A stretch of 64,000 bases of DNA from Diphasiastrum complanatum (Eukaryota; Streptophyta; Lycopodiopsida; Lycopodiales; Lycopodiaceae), in the NCBI GenBank assembly GCA_029204225.1, contig CM055095.1, positions 69,354,110 to 69,418,109 of the forward strand, written 5' to 3'. Shown one piece after another: positions 47,173 to 59,100 of the stretch. The notes below the pieces were generated by a model. That model did not search any database and was not told the DNA's origin. It worked only from the letters and a program-made list of their open reading frames with translations. A program made the position numbers and the translations under genes. The first letter of the stretch is position 1. Every line of letters begins with the position of its first letter.

Positions 47173-50100
47173 CTACAAATGCCATTGTTACTTTATAATG
47201 ATCAAACCAAAAACAAGGAACTGATGCTAGGTTTTAAAACTTATGGAGACTTTTATAAACAAAAAAATGGTCATGAAGATCAATAGCATAAAGCTTTAAT
47301 GAGCATGAGAACACAGCAGAAGGGCTTGTTTTCACTTTTCACTTTCCAGGCTGTTGGCCTTAGATCACCTCTTTCTAGTACCTCTGAATCTCCAAAGTTG
47401 ACATAAGACTGTGACATACGAGAGATGATGTCAAGGAGATACCTGTGAAAAGAAGTATATATCTTTGGCGCATCGATGATATTGTTTACGACCAATTAGG
47501 CTGACAAGGGGTGTTGGAGCATGATCTGGAGGCAATCAACAATAATTTGGATTTAGTAAATTCAATGTCAGACCTCCAAGTACTGTCACAGTATATATAA
47601 AATGTCACATCAATATGGTCAGACATTTCATCCACTTGCTTATCAAACAATGGAAAGATTTTTCAGATGTCATCTCATTTGTTTTCTAGCATACTTCCTG
47701 TTTTGATTATCGATGTCATCAAAAATTTCAGCCCGCAGCTCTTTTCTCATACATGGTAGCAAATAATCAATCCTATTTATGTACATATGCCCTTTCAAAA
47801 CCCTCATAACTTTTTGCAAATCAGATAAACCCAAGCTTATCATAACAGTGTTCATTGAGATTCACCAAGGATAATTTCACGCACAACCATAGCCCGCCTA
47901 GCTGCCTCCAATTGTTGTTCAAAAGAAGAGGCCATCGTTCCTCCTTTATGACCTGATGATGAGGACAAAATCTGGTACTTTGGGTGCTTGATGATGAATA
48001 TACCATCAGGCCAAAGAGCCTGCTACCACGCAAACATTTCAATTCAAACTCTGTTCAAGAAAGGTTCTAAGAAGGAAATATAACTTACAAATCTGCTTCT
48101 AAATTTTTGCTGAAGAAACTTATTTTGAGACGTCTGTAGATAGACAAGGTTGGAGATGGAAAAATGTCTATGTCCAACACTAAAAAGGCCAAGACTGCAA
48201 AATGTCTATGTCCAACACTAGAAAGGCCAAGACTGCAAAATCGTTAAATACTATATATTGTTCTGTAATTGCAAAATCTGCATTTCCTGTCAACAAGCGG
48301 ATAAGATCGCAATTCAAGCCTTTTTTAATTCAATTCAAAATCAGAGATTCAAATTGATATTCTACTACAAAAGAAATTAGTTTTTCTGTGACATGTTAGG
48401 AGCCTCATCTACAAAATCTTCTCCAAGATTAGCCTCTGTAATGCAGCTCCCCATGACCATAGACAACAATTTAAGCTCTATACTTGGCATTCTGGCATTT
48501 AATCACATGGTTGATTCAAGGTTATTCAAGCCTTGGACAGTTCTTTGGGCCTTTGGGCCTTAATTTGTGCCTTTAGCCCTTGAGAAATGGTGAAGTACTG
48601 ATAACCATTAACCGCATACCCTAGGTTCCATTCCGGAATGATGCCCTTAAAAAAAAATAAAAAAATTTGTTTTCTTTACAAAGGATTTAATTCATTAAAT
48701 AATTAAAATAATTAAATTTTTATGAATATCGTTCCAACCAGGAACGTTCCGGAACGTTCCGACTTTGGTCGGAACGGGCTTCTAAGGACTCTATCAGTTG
48801 TTGGCCAAGTCTTTGACTTGTACTCTGTGCCTTGACCTAATTGAAAGCTACAGTGACTACTGAAAGCCACCCCATGGCCTATCGTGCCTCCGCAGTCACT
48901 GGACCACTCAGGCCTTATGTTGGCAAGCCCTGGTCTAAGTCCGTTCTGTGAATAATTACCTAACAACTTGATGCACAACAGTTATTTATGTCCTACCTTA
49001 TTAAATAAAAACTTCGAATTATACTAGGTCATATATGGCAACAGGTGATCCATTTTGTATCTCCAATCTAACTTTCAAGCTTACTGGATCCTCTTGGATA
49101 ATGTGATTTCTAAGCCTCTATCCTTGACTAGTACTGGTGACAATCAGGGATGCTCTTGGAAAATGCGATTCCTCAATCACCTTTATCTCCCCACTGATAC
49201 TTGCTTAGGTCTATGGTTTAACTGACCCTACTCTTGTAGTGTAACCAACTTCATATCTGGGTTAAGAATCTAGCAATAAAATGTTGGATATACTCTTCAT
49301 TCCTTTGATAATGTCAACTTGGAAACTAAACCATTGAATCCCTTGTGATCTACCAAGGTCCACAATATTCAAGAGATATTTTGATGGCATTGCCTCATAG
49401 AATTAATGAACCGTGTACGGTTCACCACGGTTCTGAGAACCGTACGGTTCTCAAAAAATTTGGCCAGAACCGTGGTGAACCGTTTTATTGATAATTAATC
49501 AATTAATTTTATTTTTTTTAAGTTCATTTTTACTCATAATTAATTAATTATGATGAACCGTACCACGGTTCATGAATCATGGTATGGTTCACCCCACGGT
49601 TCTCAGACCCAATGGTTCTGAGAACCGTGGGTACTATGCATTGCCTATAGATTATCGCTCTAACTTTGGAAGAATTAATTGACACCATATCTACTAGAAG
49701 AATCTCTCAATTTGTACCATAGTTGCACTGCGTTTCTGAAACGCGTTTCAGAATCGCGTTCAGAAACGCGTTTCGGAAATTTTTAAAAAAATTCCGAAAA
49801 CGTTTTTTTTTTATTTTTTTTTGGGTTTTTTTTTTGGGCAATATGGGTATCAGATGAAAGCTCTAATTAAGAGCATAATTACTGTGTAATTTGCCGACTG
49901 TTTCGGGTGCAGGATGGTCCAGTTCAGGTGCATTAATCCATAGGTTCTGTCAAGGATAAAAATTCAAAACTAACCTCTAGCATGTCTGTTACGATCACAG
50001 ATGGTCCCAGTAAGTGTGTTTTCGCTCAGGGAGTGGAAGGCCAAGTCATGAAGAGGCCTTACCGTCGGGGGCCGGGGTCTACCGACAGCCCCCGGACCGT

Positions 50101-53100
50101 GCCGTTGGGGGGCGTTGTCCCCCAAACCCCCCACCGGGGGGCTACCGCCCCTCGGACCCCCTGAGCATTTATTGAAAACCAGAGCAAATAACAACCAAAT
50201 AGCTATTGAAAATAAGATATGTTTGTGCCCCATCTACTGCACTTCTGAGAGGCAAAACGCTCGTTTGACCATTGATCCCCTAAAAAAAATTTCAGCCATA
50301 AGCTATTTTTACAAAAAAAAAAAAAAAATTGCGATTCTGGGAGGAGAAACGCGGTTTCCGGAACGTCTCCTCCCAGAAACGTGATTCTGTGCAACTATGG
50401 TATGGTGTACAGGTCTTACATCATCTAATTTTGTACAAATCTCATGCATAACTCGCTACTTCACTAAATATGGTAGTATACATCTTCCTAGCATTCCTTC
50501 AGATGCATGTGAGGCTTGTGCGCTACATAAGCAACAAAGGCAAAGATTTCCGAAGGGAAAATCTACCAAGGCCACGGGCATTCTCGAGCTTGTGCAATCA
50601 AATTTTTGCGGTCCCATGCAGACTAGATCAACAGGGGGACGTACTGTTTCATACTATTTCATGGCCTTCATAAATGATTTCACGGAAGGTGTGGGTGGGG
50701 TCTATTTTCTTAGACATAAATTTGAAGCATTCAAATACTTTTAACACTGGAAAGCTTTGGTGGAGAATCACACAAGAAAGAAGATGAAGAAGTCAGATGC
50801 AGGTGGTGAATACATTTCTGGTGAAAGAATTTTGCAATGCATGTAGACAGTTTGCCACTCCACATACACCGTACCAGAATGGCGTGGCTATGCGGACACA
50901 TAGGTCTATAGCTGAGTGTACGAGGAGCATGCTCAAGAATAACATGCTACTTTTGGTGTTTGAGGTGCTTAAGCAATTTCCCCTGTGTTTGATATTTTCC
51001 ATACCTAACGTTCTCAAGCTTTAATGGTTGATCTAGTATTGCAGTTAAGATACTCCATAGCTAGATCTTGCGATTTATCAATTTCCTGATTGGAAATAAG
51101 TTGGACTGCTAGAGAGTTATTCGAGAAACTCGGATGGAGTTGGATATTTAGCACGGACCAAAAGTCAAAGCTGCACGTAATGAAATTTTGAGAAATCTTA
51201 AGTAATCTAGATTGGAGTTAAGGGTGAAGTTATCTAGATGTAGTCTAGATTGAGAATTAAAGGTTATTGAATTTGGGGCCTTGTGCCATGGCTCTATCTC
51301 TCGATGAGAATCTAGGGTTGAGTTTATTCTTTCCATTTGCTCTACGACTGCATATACTAATTTGAAACTTTCCTCTGGGTGTATTTGGGAATCCCAAGCA
51401 ATTCTAGAATAATGCATACCAACAAGAATTACAAATTGTCCGCTCACTATAGAGGACCGTATAAGATTCTTAAAATAATTGGATCTTTGCCTACCCGATT
51501 AAATCTCTCAAAAGGAGATCAAGTACCTCCCGTTTTTCATGTAAGTCTACATGAAAAGGATCATATGGATTCAGGAGATCGATTGCAACTATTGGAAGAG
51601 TCATCTAGTAGGATCAATTTTGAACTTGAAAGGATACTTGATTCATGAACTTAGTGATTCATTGTTTGCGAGTATCTCATTTGATAGAAGGCCCGTTCGA
51701 ATGGAGACAATTCCAAGAAACAAGGGAAGAGCCTTGGTACAACCTCCCTAACTTTAGGTTCTGAGGACAACTTCTTTGAGGAGGGGAGGTATGTCATGCC
51801 CTTCACTAACCATAATTAGTTACACCTGACCACGATGTCAACCCCGTATGTGGTGCACGAGGGTTGGGGGGGGGGGGTTGCATAGCTTGTACATTAGTCG
51901 TCATGATTTGAGGATTGGCGGCCTCAAAGCGTATTATCATGTTTAATGGCTTGGTGAGGCCTAAAACCTATGATGGTGGATTCTAAATGAAATTGGCAGT
52001 GACTCATCGGGTGATAGCAAATGTGTCCTAGTAGGTGTCCTAGTTCACTCCTAGTTAAGGAGGATCTTGGGGTGTGTATAAGTAGGTCCACACGCCTGTC
52101 TTGGATTATTGGACTATCACCTTGGTAGCCAAATGTTGTTGGATTGCGCTCAATCCTACCGAAAGTAAGATATTGCCATTTGTCCACAGCTCGAGGGCTA
52201 GATCCAACCAATCTAGGTGTGGTTGGGTTGGTTTGTTCCACTGTCCATTCTTTATTGTCCTCGTGTTCAATCCCCTAGTTAAAATCCATGGTGGGTCTTC
52301 TCAACAATAGAAATGAACCCAATAGAACTCTAGCACTCATTTCCACAAACATAAATTTGAAGTGATTTATCTACTCTATTCCTCTCCCAAATGCAAAAAG
52401 TTACAACAATACAACATTTGTTTCAAATTTTTACAACTATTGGTGAAAAGGGTAAAGAGCAACATATTTCAAGTCATGAAGCATATCCCAACTTGCAACA
52501 AAAAGAAAAGAAAAACTAGAAGCCCACTCTTTGATCTCTATCACAAATCTCATCAAAATGTGCTGAAAAATATTGTAACAAACAAAACATCATTAGATCT
52601 TATGCTTCCAATTCTTCAAGAATATCATGTGATCTCTTTAAATATCTTCACTCTGCATGGAGAAATTAAACTTTTCGTCAAATCACACCTCCTGAACAAG
52701 CTTGACTCCTGAAACAACCACGTCTTCTCTTCGAAGCCATTGAATTTTTGCTAGAATCCAATCATCAATAGCATCACCCATTCCCAACTGCAAAATTTGT
52801 TTGGCGATCCAAAAGACTTGTCGTCTGGAAACGTACAACAATCAATCGATTGAACAATTGGCATCAAGTAGCAAGGCTGTATTCTATGTAAGAAGAATAT
52901 TACAGATTCAAAAACCACCTTATATCCTACCAAGCAAGTAGAAGAAAGGGGAATAGTACATATATTAGCTTGCCAAAGCTATGCTTGTCAATATGTATCT
53001 TAAGAGAGTCAGCCAAAAAATGTCGCAAAACATGCATATCACACATACATGCATCATGAACCAACCACTTTTCCCAATGAAGCTCACCTGATCCAGCCAC

Positions 53101-56100
53101 GCCCTTCCAGTTGAAAGATCGTATCTACCAGATTCATTAGTGGTACACTCAACTTTGGAGGGTTCCACTGTAAAATGTATGATAGACAAGTTTGTGAGAA
53201 ATAATTATGAGAAGGAATCAATGCTTGTACGAACAATATGGTAGGAAAAAATTCAAAAATAAGCCCCCGTAACAACATTCTAGGTTGTCACTCAACATCA
53301 CCATCAAGACAACACATACCTTTACACAATTAAATATCAACTTAGCTTAAAACCTTCCCAAGTTAAAACATTATGTCAACAATTTTATGCCATTACGCCA
53401 AATATGTGCTTTAAGCAACAAAAGATAAGAGACAAGTTCAATACCACCGCACATGCTTTCATGAATTTGCTCATGCATATGGAAAGCAAGTTACACCATG
53501 TATAATTAGAGCTACTAAAGGGTGAAACAATTGTTGTGTTTTTGCTCCTTGAATATGGACAATTAGGCAATGAAACTTCGATGATTACAATCGAGAAGTT
53601 TCCAAATGCAAATTATAAAACTATGATAAAGCTTTGGATATTCACTAAACTTTTTAAAAAAATGTAATATTTCAGCCTCAAGAGTGCATATAAATAAACA
53701 CTAAAATTAGTCCATGAGTAAAACATTAGTAGTACATATGAGTTCGCTCTAGTTAACTTAACTAACCTGGAATTTGTAGATAAGCCTGCTAGGTTTGATA
53801 AATGCTTCATGTAATTGAAGGCTTCCATGTTTGTTTCTTTTGACAAAAAGAGCTCAACATCATGTTACTTTATTCTCTTCCATTAGATCAAGCAAGACAC
53901 AAAATAACAAGTCCAAAGGGCACCACCTTGCTTGTATTGCAGCCTACAATACTAGCACAATTTGGGAACATAACTTTACTTGTGCTACCTAAATGTGTAA
54001 ACATTTACCAAAAACTATCTTACGAACGCAATGACTAGAACTTTTTCCTCATTTTGTGTGTAAGGTTTGCACTTGGGTGATCAATCCCACACTAGGAACA
54101 GGTGTTTCTATGCATCAGGAACATTTCACAATGTTCTTGTGGTGAACAATTTGTGGGCAATTGGAACACCATTTCCACATCCCCAAGTTAGGGAATGTCA
54201 TTCCTCAAAAACTATGGATGTTCGTTTGCAATCAATAGAAGTGAAGTTATTGCAAAGTCATACTTTGGTCCACACCAAATAATCCATTTTTTGTTTAGCA
54301 TGATTCTTTTGCAGATTTTTTGTGGATCGTCACATTCCATACTTCAAGATAAGTTCAGTGCATTTTCAAGCTTGCCAATCACGATTTTCAATCAAAAGAT
54401 CTTTAAGGTCAAAGTTCGGTCCAAATAAGAGTTTTTTTTTTCACAATGTCGATTGGATGTTAACATTCTTTGCTAACCAACAAGTGCAACAAACGCCATG
54501 GCTCGTTAATCGAATATCTCTATTTCAAGATACTCCACTTTAAAGCTTTTTGCATCAAAAAGAGTTTGCATGATGGAGTACAGCCATATCTGATCGTTAG
54601 AGCAAAGTTTTGGAAGTGATTTAAAGTGTTTTTACCCCCTTTCTTGCTTATTTGAATAGCAATATTGGACAACCTATGTTACATCAAGTGCCTACTTTTT
54701 GGAGGCATTTTCACACGTTTATTACTCTTTTTTGCCCCCTGATTTTTATCACATATGTAGACAACCTTTATTGCCATCTACGAATACTCACAATCATCAT
54801 GTCCCAAAGTTCTCTACCCTTGTTATCAGCCATGTCGACTATGTATTGTACCTAGACGATTGTGTGCACACTCTTAACTTTTTAACAGGAGTAGAATTAT
54901 GCAAGGACCCAATGTCAAATAGAACTAAAACATCTCTACCGCAAAGTTGTCCGAGCCTAACTATCAAAGACACTCTTTTTAACAACATGTAGCTTCAAAA
55001 ATCATTTCCGAGTCATCAATAATGCCACACATCAAAAAGGTCTTCTCCCACTTCTGCAACCAATTTTTCACATCAGAAAGGTCTTCTCTCACTTCTACAA
55101 CCAGTTTTCCACTGCATCTGTGGTTCTTTCAATTGGCACTTGTCAAGGGGTTTCAAGTCCTTGATGGACAACAACTTGCGATATCTACCGAGTTCTTCTT
55201 CACGTTCACTTGAACTAGGTCTATCACCCAAATTCCTAACAGTTTTAGGTGTAGGCATAGGCTTCAATTTCTCAAAGATTTGTTTTAACATAAGCTCCAT
55301 GCCATCAACTTTCGCAGAAAGAGGAACAGAGGGCGGCCCAAGTCATACGTGCAAGCATAGTGACTTGTAGATAAGATATACTGCTCCACTCTGACTTGGG
55401 GATCCTTGTCCACCAAGCCTCCACTACATACATAATTGTAGGTGAAACAATGGTGTGAAACAATCTCCACTTACTGGAGGCATCACAGATGTGTTTCACG
55501 AAGCAGAACCGCTCAAGACTAACCAAAGAAGCATGAGCCTTCCACAATCTAGTCATGGCAACCTGTCTCATATTGAAAATTGGCCCAATGAAGGATGTCC
55601 TCAAATAGGTCTAAAAGGATACGACCACTAGTCGTTGTCCTCCTAGAGTAAACACCTATTGCTGCATAAAGGGCTAGAGGTATTATAAATCATAATCTAG
55701 GCTTTCCTAGTATGTACTATGCACGATCAGCCCAAAAACTTGTAATGTACACAAATGCTCCTACAACCCCTCACCAAAAGGAGGAATCAATGCCACATCA
55801 TCAGCATAAAGTAGAATGGAAATGAGTATTGGTTGTGAGTGTGAGAGAGAGAAATTCGTAGAAAGAGACCGAGTGAATCCTTCCCCTAGAAGATCCAAGT
55901 TGTCAGAATGATGTAGATCAAGCTCCCTCTTCAGGTAGATCCAAGCTTCCAAGGTTATGTAGATTCTTCTTTCTTATTGAAGTTGTGCAAGTCTTACCCA
56001 TGAACTCCGTCCAAGTCTAGGATCTAGAAGATTGTACATTGTGCCATCTTAGTAAATGCATAATTATAATTCTTTGGCAACACATATTGAAACTGCAATA

Positions 56101-59100
56101 CCTCATGACAAGGCTTACACCCCACAACAAAGCTTTCAGAACTGCCAAATCCGAGCAAGAGATATCAAGGGGTGATCGAGCCCTCGATAGAATGACTTCA
56201 GATTTTGCGATCACTTGAACATCATGAAATACAACAAACTTCACTATAAGAGAACAACTATACAACAAACGTACAAACTCAATCATCAAAGAAAAAGGAT
56301 GTTCGTAGTAGCAACTATGGTAACATGATTTTCACCCCTAGGTTGTCAGTTCACTTCTGCAACATTTACTTCAACAATGCAAATGCAACGTGTTTAAAAT
56401 AGCTATAAATTCATGATCATAATATATTGCTACAACACTCGAAAGTAACCTGGATTGTATTCTAGATCATTCGTTTACCAGAGCTAACTGATCGATGTCC
56501 CTTTGTATAACATCATGTTATGATTTAGTTAAGAATGCTCACGTGAAGTATCAATTTACTGCACCTGGCTCATTGAGGATTGGTAGCACTACATTAAAAT
56601 GGAAAAAAGGGCGGTGATCTTTTATACTGTGTAAAATTCTACCAAAAAGCCAAATGAACTGCCAACATATAACCAGAAATTTATTGTTGATGTAACGTCT
56701 TCAGCTAATCTAGAAGATTTTTTATAGTAAATTCATGATGAACCAGATATACAAACACTGATTATCTGAGTAGAAAAATTTCAGATTGTAAGGTAGAAAT
56801 AAGATATCAAAGTTTTGGCTTCAAGAATTTCACCTCATGGGGTATTGCCAAATCATCTTCAATCATATCTGACCCTGCAATGGAATCCACAGGTGAATAA
56901 TCCTCAGAAATAGATGCATCCATCCTCCTTTCTGAATGACAGCAGTTCTTGTACAAGTCAAGAGCTTCAGAGTTTGTGAATCTTGTTGTTGAAGACTCGA
57001 GCCTTTCACCCTGAATTTCACTATCTGAATGCCATCCTGATGATGGAAGCACCTGTAGAAAAGTGCTTTCAGGTGGTCTCCCCATGAACTTGTCCTCTTC
57101 TTCATCTGATTCATGATCTACATAATCTTTACAGCTCACATTGTTGTCATTGGATACTAGCGCAGATGATACAACTTGGGGCCTAATAAGAGCTTCCTCA
57201 ACAACTGGCATAGCACTTTCAAGGTTTTTGGTCCTACTAACTCGCTTTTTGAGTCCAGTGGTAGCTGTTTTGATAGCTCCTTGAAGATCCTCTGAAACTC
57301 CTTTGATCTGACGGAACATGTCATCCACTGCATCATCTACATTCACTGGAAATGATAGTGTTTTAGAAATCATGGCTCTTGCCATAAATTGGCCCCTAGA
57401 ATTAATGTTACATAACCTGTCTGTGATTGTATATAAACAGCAAAAATTAGAAGTGCAACAGAATATTGGATGTCATCCATTGCTACTGCAAGGTCCAAGT
57501 GCCATATAAACTTTGAAGGAAACTCACCAGCTAGTATCTTGATTATGGAAGTAGAATGACCAAAAGCGTAGTTCTGTAAGTACCCAAAGTATTCAACTTA
57601 GTAATGCTGATTGGAATTTGATGACAGTTAAGACTTAAATTTTCTAATTGCATGGAAACAAAAGGAGCGCACAAAACCTTTACAATGTTCTCCCAGGAAC
57701 AAGGCAATTGTAAGGAACATATTGTTACCTGAGAGCTAGAACTTAAAAAATCCCACACCTCATGCAACTGTGCAATACTTGGAACAGCCAATAAGTCCTG
57801 CAAAGTAAGAGGCTTCCATGCTGTTATTTGGAATCATTGTATAGACATGTATCTGCTGCTTGTGATACACTGTATTCTCTTTCCCATTTTATTTGTTAAG
57901 AGGAATCCTCCGAAGTTTCAGATGATGCTTTATAAAACACTACTTTGAAAGGAACCTTTGGAGAGGGAAATGCAATATTTTTAAGATGGGTTCATTCAAG
58001 TGTTTGGAGGATCTATTCAAAAAAACATTATGGAGAATATATCTATGAAGAAAAAACAGGCCATTCCTTCTATGCCATCTTCTCCAACCAAACATCTATA
58101 GTCTAATTTCTCACAAAACACATTGAACCATCATTGGATTTCATAAAATGTCATGCAACAATCTTCTCCAGTGTTTTTTCATCACTATTAGTTGATAAGT
58201 TTAGGGGATTTTTTTGAACAGATAGTATACACATGCGTTAACTCAGGTTCTTCCTTTAGTGAATTTTTACCCATAACAATTGTGTTTTCACGACATAACC
58301 TAAAGGTGCTTTGCTTTGCTTGTTCATCATGAAAGCCGGCATTCTTCGATGTTAGCTAACATCGCACATGGTTTAAGAGGGTAAAGTCTTCGGATGGATC
58401 TTGCTCAAAATATATCCTGCTTTGGAATACGGTAGTAGTAGATTCAGTTCAGAAAGCATACAACACTTGGCTGCCACTTATTCTTTTCATTGGAAGAAAC
58501 AATCCTTCATTAACAATGAGTTGGGCTAGCATCTACTTGTCAAAAGCACAACTTGCAGTATCATCCTTATCAACAGATGCTTAATGTCAATCAATGTACA
58601 TGGAAGATTGTGTATTGTAGCATGAGTGCTACCTAGATTTTAACAATATAATTCAAGAACACCACCAATTACAGATGATTTGAATTTTTTTTTTCCTCTG
58701 ATCATCTTCAAGGTCTTTCAACATTTACCTTTTTCATAAAAGTAGATGCCTGCATTATTTTGGTCTTTCTTTTTCAGCTCAAATGTATCAAAATCTTCAT
58801 GCTCTGCTGTGAGAACTTATGTAATTTCAAAACGAGGGTCTTTTGGACCATCAGTGAAAAGATTATCTTGTACATGACTCTCCTCTCTTGCCATTAAGAT
58901 CCGAACAGAACTAAGATCGCAAAGATGTCTAACTAAAGAATTCTCTTTTGTACCATAATTACCAATCTCAACAGCACCAATAGTTCCCAAAATGGTACTC
59001 TTTCTTTCATTTCTTCACAACTTCTGCCTTAACTTAGGGATCTTTGTTGCTTTTGCTCCATCTTCTCCAACTAGACATCTATAGTCTAATTTCTCGCAAC

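Larger units (their letters stand above)
48020..52688 (-). other. 4.7-kb intron with layered transposon debris
   Basis: It holds two short elements with palindromic ends (about 48,616-48,790 and 49,396-49,637), the larger GC-core element (49,717-50,400), a copia integrase fragment (50,401-51,020), a gypsy integrase tail and LTR (51,379-52,306). The remaining parts (48,030-48,600, 48,800-49,380 and 52,310-52,690) show no recognisable gene. Confidence 0.85.

Noticed and set aside
47670-47855. Minus frame between PX/Nexin_C exons (SDLQKVMRVLKGHMY)
   Set aside because: Considered as an exon, but the neighbouring exons join in phase without it and it matches no Nexin_C segment.
55022-55213. Plus frames over the LINE fragment flank
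   Set aside because: Shadow frames with no motif; the coding signal is on the minus strand.
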